A DNA stretch of 15,602 nucleotides from Nanobdellota archaeon (GTDB taxonomy: Archaea; Nanobdellota; Nanobdellia; SCGC-AAA011-G17; ARS1403), in contig JAHJRB010000103.1 of the NCBI GenBank assembly GCA_018831025.1, positions 1 to 15,602 of the forward strand. The letters are read 5' to 3'. Shown here piece after piece: positions 1 through 5,732 of this stretch; within the stretch, counting starts at the first letter, position 1, and every line of letters begins with the position of its first letter. The notes beneath the pieces are model-generated. The model had not been told where the DNA came from. It did not search any database and saw nothing but the letters and a program-made list of their open reading frames with translations. The position numbers and the translations under genes are program-made.

Positions 1-336
1 AGAAACATCGTCAGGCAACATAGATGCATGAATTCCTCCGACTATAGTTCTTGCTTCTAAACCTCTTGCGTTTCTAGCTCGTTTATAGTCTCTTGCTATT
101 TTTCTTCCTCTATCTATGGTTGTAGTCATACAACTAAGAGCTAAAATATCCACGGGGAGTAATTCTTCTTCAGTTATTTCTCTTTCAAGAATATTTTCAT
201 TTATAATTGAAGCATCATAGCCTGCCTGAGAAGCCATAGTTGCTAGATAAACAGGACCTAACATTGGGATTTTCATTGCTCTTGCAAAAACATTAGAGTA
301 TGCGCCTTGTGGTTCTACGAACAATACCTTTTTCAT
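1..336 (-). CDS. B12-binding radical SAM family protein, N-terminal fragment (continues past left edge)
   Basis: Translation from the ATG at 336 stays open to the left edge, giving 112 residues. It begins MKKVLFVEPQGAYSN, a typical first strand of a cobalamin-binding (Rossmann-like) domain, and reaches VGGIHASMLPDD, the GG-H-xx-PE/D segment that closes the B12-binding domain in this superfamily. Family knowledge places the radical SAM domain with its CxxxCxxC cluster further on, outside this window, so the class assignment rests only on the N-terminal domain. No DxHxxG motif is seen, so B12 binding, if any, would not use the classic His-on ligand. The gene is divergent from the small protein at 390, with 53 bp between start codons and an AT-rich TATA-like stretch shared by both. 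The substrate cannot be told. Confidence 0.75.
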   Translation of the reverse strand, partial: MKKVLFVEPQGAYSNVFARAMKIPMLGPVYLATMASQAGYDASIINENILEREITEEELLPVDILALSCMTTTIDRGRKIARDYKRARNARGLEARTIVGGIHASMLPDDVS

Positions 337-352
337 CTATATTTGGTAAAAC

Positions 353-374
353 CATAATATTAATAAAAGTTTTT
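353..374. promoter_or_regulatory. Shared TATA-like region between divergent starts
   Basis: The 53-bp gap between the ATG at 336 (minus) and the ATG at 390 (plus) contains AATATTAATAAAAGTTTTTA. Read on either strand it gives an A/T-rich TATA-like element centred about 25-28 bp before each start codon, the spacing expected for leaderless archaeal transcripts. In such AT-rich sequence the match is weak evidence on its own. Confidence 0.35.
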
Positions 375-389
375 AATCAATAATATTCG

Positions 390-605
390 ATGTCAATTAT
401 TAAAAAAGGTAGGGTATCTTATGAAATGGGAAACATAGGTATGGGAGAAGCAGGAGTTGGAGATGTTTTAAAACCCGGACCGGGGAGTATTATCGAGATT
501 ATTGTAGGGAAAGAAGGAGAAAGTTGGCAAACGGTGTTTATTACAGAAACAGGAAGAGGGATACGTTGTTATGGTGTTTGGAATTATGGTAGAAAGATTA
601 CCTAA
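390..605 (+). CDS. Small glycine-rich protein of unknown function (71 aa)
   Basis: I do not recognise a family. The 71-residue product is rich in glycine (GNIGMGEAGVGDVLKPGPG near residues 14-32) and then alternates hydrophobic and polar residues (SIIEIIVGKEG, WQTVFITETG), suggesting a small beta-structured protein. There is no signal peptide or membrane segment. No Shine-Dalgarno sequence precedes the ATG, but a TATA-like element lies about 20-28 bp upstream, fitting a leaderless mRNA. Its base composition is more G-rich than the surroundings. The 3' end overlaps the end of the convergent regulator gene by 8 bp (598-605). The open frame, promoter and non-random composition favour a real gene, but with no family match it could be spurious. 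Confidence 0.5.
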   Translation: MSIIKKGRVSYEMGNIGMGEAGVGDVLKPGPGSIIEIIVGKEGESWQTVFITETGRGIRCYGVWNYGRKIT

Positions 606-975
606 AATTCTCTAGTTCTTTTGATAGTTCTTCTAATTTTCTAAATCTTTCTAAAGTTTCTATTTTTAATTGTTTTATTAAAGAATTTAATTTTTTTAAT
701 TTGTATTTTCTATCTTCATTTACTATTAAACCAGAATCCATTAATTTGTTTAGATGAAAAACTACTGTTCCTCTAGACAATCTAGAATTAAGAGCTATAT
801 CATCACTTCTAAGACCCTTTTTTTCCTTATAGAGTTCTAAAAAAACCCTAAAACAAGAGCTTTCTTTATCTCTATCATTAAACATACCTAAAGAATCAGA
901 TAACCATTGAAGTTTTGAGTTTATATCTTCTTCTGGTTCTTGTTCTTTTCTTATTATTACTATTTTTCTGAACAT
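598..975 (-). CDS. Winged-helix (ArsR-like) transcriptional regulator, divergent from the chaperone operon
   Basis: A 125-residue basic protein with a winged-helix DNA-binding domain. Residues about 42-54 form a helix, 56-80 form the helix-turn-helix (DIALNSRLSRGTVVFHLNKL, with SRGTVVFHLNKLMDSG as recognition helix), and 81-94 form the wing (GLIVNEDRKYKL). Residues 95-125 are a heptad-rich helix suited to dimerisation. This layout is that of archaeal ArsR/MarR-like repressors. The ATG at 975 is supported by a TATA box 22-31 bp upstream, so the mRNA is probably leaderless. It is transcribed away from grpE-dnaK-dnaJ, and the intergenic region holds a palindrome. By analogy with the archaeal heat-shock repressor Phr, I infer that it controls the chaperone operon and perhaps itself. 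The family-level call is firm; the target is inference. Confidence 0.8.
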   Translation of the reverse strand: MFRKIVIIRKEQEPEEDINSKLQWLSDSLGMFNDRDKESSCFRVFLELYKEKKGLRSDDIALNSRLSRGTVVFHLNKLMDSGLIVNEDRKYKLKKLNSLIKQLKIETLERFRKLEELSKELENFR

Positions 976-990
976 ATTTAGTATTATAAT

Positions 991-1007
991 AGAAAGATTT
1001 ATATATT
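991..1007 (+). promoter_or_regulatory. BRE/TATA promoter of grpE operon, also usable by the divergent regulator
   Basis: AGAAAGATTTATATATT matches the archaeal arrangement of a purine-rich BRE (991-996) followed by a TATA box (997-1007). A start site about 25 bp downstream would fall near 1027, leaving a 5' leader of roughly 45 nt that carries the grpE ribosome site (GGGGG at 1063-1067). The TATA core is nearly symmetric and read on the minus strand lies 22-31 bp before the regulator start codon at 975, so one TATA box may serve both genes. Confidence 0.6.
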
Positions 1008-1032
1008 TTCTGTTTACTTTAAATCAACAGAA
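1008..1032. promoter_or_regulatory. Inverted repeat, candidate repressor operator in the regulator/grpE promoter
   Basis: The arms TTCTGTT (1008-1014) and AACAGAA (1026-1032) are perfectly complementary over 7 bp around an 11-bp spacer that itself has three further matched pairs. The centre-to-centre spacing of the arms is 18 bp, compatible with a dimeric winged-helix protein contacting successive grooves. A third related half-site, AACAGT, follows at 1042-1047. The repeat lies immediately downstream of the TATA box and across the expected start site, where a bound protein would block RNA polymerase. The sequence is seen; the operator role is inferred. Confidence 0.45.
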
Positions 1033-1072
1033 TAAATTAAAAACAGTTTATCTAAAATTAACGGGGGTTAAT

Positions 1073-1492
1073 ATGAAAAAAGCTAATAAACAAGACTCTA
1101 GAGTAGAAGAATTAACTAATGATGTCAAAAGAATTCAAGCAGATTTTATTAATTTTAAGAACAGAGTTGAGAAAGAAAAAGAAAATTATGCAAGGTATAA
1201 ATTAGAAAATTTTGTTTTAAAATTATTAGAGGTAATTGATAATTTTGAGCTAAGTTTAAAGAATAATAAAGATAAAGGAGTAGAGATGGTATATAAACAG
1301 TTTTTAGATATTTTAGAAAAAGAAGGAATAAAAAAAATAACAGAAAATGAGGAATTTGATGCTAATTTACATGAAGCTGTTGAAAAAGTAGTGGGAGAGG
1401 AGAATAAAGTTATAGAAATTATAAAAGATGGATATATGTTCAATGAAAATGTTTTGAGACCAACCATAGTTAAGGTTGGAGGGGGAAAATAA
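1073..1492 (+). CDS. grpE: GrpE, nucleotide exchange factor of DnaK
   Basis: GrpE releases ADP from DnaK and so resets the chaperone cycle in the cytoplasm. The 139-residue protein has the expected order: an N-terminal charged coiled-coil region (about 8-45), a helical dimer region (46-85, LENFVLKLLEVIDNFELSL), and the C-terminal beta domain with FDANLHEAV (95-103) and GYMFNENVLRPTIVKV (120-135), close to the family signature. It is shorter than E. coli GrpE because the unstructured N-terminus is reduced. The ATG is preceded by a G-rich Shine-Dalgarno-like sequence (GGGGG at 1063-1067), which makes this gene an exception among the mostly leaderless transcription-unit starts here. It is first in the operon; its stop is one base before the dnaK ATG, indicating translational coupling. 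Confidence 0.96.
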   Translation: MKKANKQDSRVEELTNDVKRIQADFINFKNRVEKEKENYARYKLENFVLKLLEVIDNFELSLKNNKDKGVEMVYKQFLDILEKEGIKKITENEEFDANLHEAVEKVVGEENKVIEIIKDGYMFNENVLRPTIVKVGGGK

Positions 1493-1493
1493 A

Positions 1494-3335
1494 ATGACAA
1501 AAGTAATTGGAATTGACTTGGGAACCACCATGAGTGCTGTAAGTTTTTTAGAGGCTGGAAAGCCAAAGATAATTCAAAATTCAGAAGGAAGTAACATAAC
1601 ACCAAGTGTTGTTAGTATTAAAGATGGAGAAATTATAGTTGGAGAAATAGCCAGAAGACAAGCAATTGTTAATCCAAAAAATACTATTAGAAGCATTAAA
1701 AGATTGATGGGCAGTGATGAAAAGATTAATGTTGATGGAAGAGAATATACTCCTGAACAGATCTCTGCATTTATATTACAAAAATTAAAAAGAGATGCTG
1801 AGGCATATTTAGGAGAGGAAGTTAAAGATGCAGTTATTACTGTTCCCGCTTATTTTAATGATGCTCAGAGAAATGCAACTAAGAATGCTGGAAAGATAGC
1901 TGGATTTAATGTTAAAAGAATTGTTAATGAGCCAACAGCAGCTAGTTTAGCTTATGGATTGGATAAAAAAGAAGAGAAAACTGTATTAGTTTTTGATTTT
2001 GGGGGAGGAACTTTTGATGTAAGTATACTAGAATTAGGAGAAGGTATTTTTGAGGTTAAGGCAACTTCAGGAGATAATAAACTTGGAGGGGACGATATTG
2101 ATGACAAATTAATTGACTATATGGCTAATGAATTTAGGAAGAATCATGGTGTTGATTTAAGAAAAGATGCTAGTGCCTTGCAAAGATTAAAGGAAGCTGC
2201 AGAAAAAACTAAAATAGAATTAAGCAGCAGCAGTAAAACGAGCATTAACCTGCCTTATCTGTATTCAGATTCTAATGGTCCTAAGCATTTAAATATGGAG
2301 ATGACAAGAAGCAAGCTAGAAGAATTAATTTCTGATATTTTAGACAGATTAAGAAAACCTACTTTACAAGCACTTAAAGATGCTAAAATGACTGCTAAAG
2401 ATATTAACAAAGTTCTTTTAGTTGGAGGAAGCACTAGAATTCCTGCTGTAAAAAAATTAGTAAAAGAGATTACAGAACAAGATCCAGATCAAAGCGTGCA
2501 TCCTGATGAAGCTGTAAGTTTAGGGGCTGCTATTCAAGCAGGAGTGCTGTCTGGAGATGTTAAAGATGTTTTGTTATTGGATGTAACTCCATTAACTCTA
2601 GGTATTGAAACTTTAGGTGGAGTAAGAACTCCGCTTATTGAAAGAAATACTACAATTCCAAGTAAGAAAAGTCAAATATTTAGCACTGCTGCAGATAATC
2701 AACCTGGAGTAGAGATTAATGTATTGCAAGGAGAAAGAGAGATGGCTAGTGATAATAAATCTTTAGGAAGATTTATGTTAGATGGGATACCGCCTGCTCC
2801 TAGAGGAGTTCCACAGATTGAGGTTACTTTTGATATAGACGCAAATGGCATTGTTAATGTTAAGGCTGTTGATAAAGGTACTAACAAAGAACAAAGTATT
2901 ACCATTAAAGACTCAACTAACTTAAAGGAAGATGAGATAGAGAAGATGAGAAAAGATGCTGAAGAACATGCTGAGGAAGACAAAAAGAAAAAAGAAAGTA
3001 TTGAAATTAAAAACAATGCTGAATCTGTTGTTTTCCAAACAGAGAAAATGTTGAAAGAATATGGAGATAAAGTTGATAAAGACACTAAAGTAAAATTAGA
3101 AAAAGAAATAAATGAGTTGAAAGAGACTTTAAAGACAGATAACTCTGAGAAAATAAAAACTAAGTTAGAGGAAGTTCAGAAAGTTGCTCAGGAAATTGGG
3201 ACTAAGATGTATCAAGAAGCTGCTAAAGCTGAACAAGCTAAAAAAGGGGGGGATAAAAAATCCTCTTCTAAAGATAATGTTGTAGAGGGAGAGGTAGTTA
3301 AGGAAGATAAGGGAAATGATGCAAGCAAGAAGTAA
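1494..3335 (+). CDS. dnaK: DnaK, Hsp70 chaperone
   Basis: ATP-dependent Hsp70 chaperone of 613 residues. I place the start at the ATG at 1494, giving MTKVIGIDLGTT at the N-terminus, with a strong GGAGGGGG ribosome site (1478-1485) inside the end of grpE; an in-frame TTG at 1476 is rejected. Visible motifs are the phosphate-1 loop (residues 6-14), VFDFGGGTFDVS (166-177), VLLVGGSTRIP (307-317), the interdomain linker DVLLLDVTPLTLG (358-370), then the beta substrate-binding domain and a charged helical lid and tail. The nucleotide-binding domain lacks the extra segment found in proteobacterial DnaK between the GEIARRQ and YTPEQIS motifs, so it is of the monoderm/archaeal type. Oddities: Met at position 13 in GTTMS where GTTNS is usual, and GDNKLGGDD instead of GDTHLGG. 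A seven-G run (3246-3252) near the 3' end keeps frame. Confidence 0.98.
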   Translation: MTKVIGIDLGTTMSAVSFLEAGKPKIIQNSEGSNITPSVVSIKDGEIIVGEIARRQAIVNPKNTIRSIKRLMGSDEKINVDGREYTPEQISAFILQKLKRDAEAYLGEEVKDAVITVPAYFNDAQRNATKNAGKIAGFNVKRIVNEPTAASLAYGLDKKEEKTVLVFDFGGGTFDVSILELGEGIFEVKATSGDNKLGGDDIDDKLIDYMANEFRKNHGVDLRKDASALQRLKEAAEKTKIELSSSSKTSINLPYLYSDSNGPKHLNMEMTRSKLEELISDILDRLRKPTLQALKDAKMTAKDINKVLLVGGSTRIPAVKKLVKEITEQDPDQSVHPDEAVSLGAAIQAGVLSGDVKDVLLLDVTPLTLGIETLGGVRTPLIERNTTIPSKKSQIFSTAADNQPGVEINVLQGEREMASDNKSLGRFMLDGIPPAPRGVPQIEVTFDIDANGIVNVKAVDKGTNKEQSITIKDSTNLKEDEIEKMRKDAEEHAEEDKKKKESIEIKNNAESVVFQTEKMLKEYGDKVDKDTKVKLEKEINELKETLKTDNSEKIKTKLEEVQKVAQEIGTKMYQEAAKAEQAKKGGDKKSSSKDNVVEGEVVKEDKGNDASKK

Positions 3336-3558
3336 TCATTTATATGAATTACTTGAATCTGACGTTGATATTTTTATTGACGCGGATTTAATGAGTCGGT
3401 TAAGAAGCAATCCTAGCCATAAAAGAAACGAGGTTTTTGGAGAAACTGATAGCAATAGTGTAATTATGTATTATGAATATATGAGGGGGATACTAGGGAA
3501 TGTGAGTGAAACAATGGTTAGAAGATTGGTTTTACATTTTTTATATGAAGGAAGATGA
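3316..3558 (+). CDS. Unknown 80-aa protein embedded between dnaK and dnaJ
   Basis: I do not recognise a family. The frame starts at tandem ATGs (3316 and 3319) inside the last codons of dnaK, in a different frame, and ends with a TGA that overlaps the dnaJ ATG (ATGA at 3555-3558). A purine-rich AAGGAAGATAAGGGA stretch (3300-3314) can act as ribosome site. The product appears mostly helical, with an acidic N-terminal half (ELLESDVDIFIDADL), a polar middle (HKRNEVFGETDSN) and a basic, hydrophobic C-terminal helix (ETMVRRLVLHFLYEGR). No cysteines, signal peptide or J/zinc motifs are seen. Overlap at both ends makes dnaJ translation depend on reading through this frame, so it is probably translated. 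Codon use includes more GTG, GGG and CGG than its neighbours, which leaves room for doubt. A chaperone-linked role is only guilt by association. Confidence 0.62.
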   Translation: MMQARSNHLYELLESDVDIFIDADLMSRLRSNPSHKRNEVFGETDSNSVIMYYEYMRGILGNVSETMVRRLVLHFLYEGR

Positions 3559-4649
3559 CAAAAAAAGATTATTACGAAATTTTAGGAGTTAGAAAAGATT
3601 CTAGTAAGGCGGATATTAAAAAAGCCTATAAAAAACTAGCTTTAAAGTATCACCCAGATAGAGGAGGAGATGCAGAAAAGTTTAAAGAAATTTCTGAAGC
3701 TTATGCAGTCCTTAGTGATAATACTAAAAAAGAAACCTATGACCAATTTGGACATCAAGGCTTTGACCAAAGATATAGTCAAGAAGATATTTTTAGAAAT
3801 GCAAATTTCCAAGATATTTTTTCTGAGATTTTTGGTAATCAAGGAGGTTTTGGTGGAAGTATTTTTGATATGTTTTTTGGTGGAAGTAGACAAGGACATA
3901 GAGAACAAAGAGGGAGTGATTTGCAGTATGAAATGGAAATAGAATTTGAAGAAGCGGCTTTTGGAACTGAAAAAGAAATTACAATACCTAGAACTGAAGC
4001 ATGCAAGAAATGTGATGGAAGCGGTAGTAATGATGGTGAAATTGAAAATTGTGAGGATTGTAATGGAACTGGACAAGTAAATAGAATTCATAGAAGTATT
4101 TTTGGAATGATGCAACAAATAATGGTTTGTAGAAAATGTAATGGTAGTGGGAAGAAAATAATTAATCCTTGTAAGGAATGTAGTGGAAGTGGGTTAACTT
4201 CTAATATTAAAACTATAAAAGTTAAAATTCCTGCTGGAGTAGATAATGGAAATCAAATTAGATTAAGTAATGAAGGTAATGTTAATGAAGAAGGTAAACA
4301 TCCTGGAGATTTATTTATAATTGTTTATGTAAAACCTCATAAAGTATTTAGAAGGGAAGAAAATGATATTCATATAGAAACCAGTATTTCAGTTATTAAA
4401 GCTATTTTAGGTGGGGAGATAAAAATTCCTACATTAAAAGGAAATACTAAATTAAAAATACCTAGTGGAACTCAAAGTCATACACTATTTAGATTAAAAA
4501 ATGAAGGAATTCCTTATGTTAACTCTAAAGAAAAAGGAGATCAGTATGTAAAAGTTTTAGTTGATGTTCCCAAAAAAATTAATAGAAAACAAAAAGAATT
4601 GTTAGAAAAATTTGAAAAAGAAAGTAAGAAAAAATTTGGATTGTTTTAG
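3555..4649 (+). CDS. dnaJ: DnaJ, type I Hsp40 co-chaperone
   Basis: Co-chaperone that delivers unfolded substrates to DnaK and stimulates its ATPase. The 364-residue protein has all type I (class A) parts: J domain (about 4-70) with the catalytic HPD at 33-35, a Gly/Phe-rich linker (about 95-115, GGFGGSIFDMFFGG), a zinc-binding domain with four CxxCxGxG repeats (cysteines at 150/153, 166/169, 192/195, 206/209), and two beta C-terminal substrate domains followed by a short basic end. No key residue is missing. The ATG overlaps the stop of the preceding 80-residue gene (ATGA) and has a GAAGGAAG ribosome site (3548-3554). It is the last gene of the operon; an AT-rich stretch follows before the next promoter. 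Confidence 0.98.
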   Translation: MTKKDYYEILGVRKDSSKADIKKAYKKLALKYHPDRGGDAEKFKEISEAYAVLSDNTKKETYDQFGHQGFDQRYSQEDIFRNANFQDIFSEIFGNQGGFGGSIFDMFFGGSRQGHREQRGSDLQYEMEIEFEEAAFGTEKEITIPRTEACKKCDGSGSNDGEIENCEDCNGTGQVNRIHRSIFGMMQQIMVCRKCNGSGKKIINPCKECSGSGLTSNIKTIKVKIPAGVDNGNQIRLSNEGNVNEEGKHPGDLFIIVYVKPHKVFRREENDIHIETSISVIKAILGGEIKIPTLKGNTKLKIPSGTQSHTLFRLKNEGIPYVNSKEKGDQYVKVLVDVPKKINRKQKELLEKFEKESKKKFGLF

Positions 4650-4670
4650 TTATATTCTTTAGTATAATTA

Positions 4671-4680
4671 AGTTTTTAAG
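4671..4680 (+). promoter_or_regulatory. TATA-like element of the 4702 gene
   Basis: AGTTTTTAAG is centred about 26 bp before the ATG at 4702, the spacing seen at other leaderless starts in this window. It supports the ATG at 4702 over the in-frame GTG at 4693. Confidence 0.4.
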
Positions 4681-4701
4681 TGGTTAAGATTTGTGAATAT
4701 T

Positions 4702-4974
4702 ATGGTCGAAGCTAGATTATATAAATCAAGAAGCGATTTAGACCTTTTTGATTATCTTTTGGTAGAACTTAGAGCAATTAATACTATTAGAAGAGAAATT
4801 CACGTTAAACCAGATGAAGAAAACCCAACATTATCTTTTCATTTAAGAATATATTCTGGAATTAGAGCAGAACTTCAAACAAGAGATGTATGGGAAGAAT
4901 CTTATCGTGAAGATGTTGAAAAACTTGAAGGGGAAATTGCAGACCTTTTACAACCTGAATCTCAACCTAACTAA
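4702..4974 (+). CDS. Small charged protein of unknown function (90 aa)
   Basis: I do not recognise a family. From the ATG at 4702 the product is 90 residues; an in-frame GTG at 4693 would add three. I prefer the ATG because the TATA-like element is correctly spaced for it and no ribosome site exists. The protein is highly charged: a predicted helix at about 9-30 (RSDLDLFDYLLVELRAINTI), a central strand-like part (TLSFHLRIYSGIRAEL), and an acidic helix at about 64-83 (ESYREDVEKLEGEIADLL) ending in a polar tail. There are no cysteines, signal peptide or membrane segments. It stands alone downstream of dnaJ with its own promoter, so it need not belong to the heat-shock unit. Coding is supported by composition and promoter only. 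Confidence 0.6.
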   Translation: MVEARLYKSRSDLDLFDYLLVELRAINTIRREIHVKPDEENPTLSFHLRIYSGIRAELQTRDVWEESYREDVEKLEGEIADLLQPESQPN

Positions 4975-5018
4975 AGTTTTTAATGTTCTAGAACCCTTTA
5001 GAAAAGCGTTCGCGGAAA

Positions 5019-5732
5019 TTATAATTTAAGTCTTAGTCTTATTAAGGTTTTAAGCGTTCTTAGGATTTCTTTTTTTGATATTTTTGTTTCTCCAAGTTCT
5101 CTGTCTTTGAATATAATTGGAGTTTCTCCTATTTTAAATCCAGCTTTTTGAATTAGAAAAGACATTTCAACTAAAAAAGAATAGCCATTTGATTTTATAG
5201 CATCTAAATTTAAAGAGTTTAACACTTCTTTTTTGTAACATCTATAACCAGTAGTATTATCATGTGTTTTTAGTCCTAAAATTAATCTTGGTAGGAAATT
5301 TCCCCCTAAAGAAATAATTCTTCTATGTATTGGCCAGTCTTTTACTCCTCCTCCTTCTATATATCTAGAACCTAGAACTAAATCATAACCACTATTTATT
5401 TTTTTTATAAAATTTGGTATTAAATTAGGGTCATGAGAGAAATCACAATCCATGGTCATTATTAAATCTGCGTTGTTCTTTAAAGAATATTTCATTCCTG
5501 CTAAATATGCTCTTCCTAAACCTTCTTTCTTTTTTCTATGGACAATATGAACTATTTTATTTGTTTTTTTTATTTCATCTACTAAAGTTCCTGTGCCGTC
5601 AGGACTATCGTCATCTACTACCACAATAAAGCCGTTTATTTTATTTTTAGAAAAAACTTCTGTTAAAGAAGCTATCATCTTTTCTATGTTTAATGCTTCA
5701 TTGAAAGTTGGGAGTATTACAGATAGTTTCAT
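5019..5732 (-). CDS. DPM1-like GT2 glycosyltransferase (polyprenyl-phosphate mannose/glucose synthase type)
   Basis: Family 2 glycosyltransferase, likely transferring a hexose from a nucleotide sugar to a polyprenyl (dolichyl-type) phosphate at the cytoplasmic membrane face. I place the start at 5732 (MKLSVILPTFNEALN), although the frame is open to an ATG at 5780, because this ATG overlaps the stop of the upstream methyltransferase (ATGA at 5732-5729) and begins exactly at the first conserved strand. Motifs of the 237-residue protein: VVVDDDSPDGT (37-47), GLGRAYLAGMKY (71-82), the DxD metal/nucleotide site MDCDFSHDP (94-102), GSRYIEGGGVKDWP (121-134). It lacks C-terminal transmembrane helices, like soluble DPM1 catalytic subunits. 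The DPM1 subgroup is clear; sugar and lipid are inferred. Confidence 0.88.
   Translation of the reverse strand: MKLSVILPTFNEALNIEKMIASLTEVFSKNKINGFIVVVDDDSPDGTGTLVDEIKKTNKIVHIVHRKKKEGLGRAYLAGMKYSLKNNADLIMTMDCDFSHDPNLIPNFIKKINSGYDLVLGSRYIEGGGVKDWPIHRRIISLGGNFLPRLILGLKTHDNTTGYRCYKKEVLNSLNLDAIKSNGYSFLVEMSFLIQKAGFKIGETPIIFKDRELGETKISKKEILRTLKTLIRLRLKL

Noticed and set aside
1476..1493. Upstream TTG start for dnaK adding six residues
   Set aside because: The TTG overlaps the ribosome site itself; the ATG at 1494 begins at the conserved N-terminus of the family and has ideal spacing from GGAGGGGG.
1186..1605. Long open frame on the minus strand opposite grpE and the start of dnaK
   Set aside because: It is the antisense shadow of well-identified genes; its translation is Ser/Phe/Leu-rich low-quality sequence with no family features. 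Similar antisense frames opposite dnaK (2699-3085), dnaJ (3642-4118) and the ureohydrolase gene (10379-10855) were dropped for the same reason.
3670..3942. Open frame on the plus strand inside dnaJ in another frame
   Set aside because: It lies wholly within the J and G/F domains of a canonical DnaJ, is Lys/Phe biased as expected for out-of-frame AT-rich DNA, and has no start signals.
4985..4994. Perfect 10-bp palindrome GTTCTAGAAC between convergent genes
   Set aside because: Too short for a stable hairpin terminator, not followed by a clear T-tract on either strand, and a single 10-bp palindrome is expected by chance in 15 kb.
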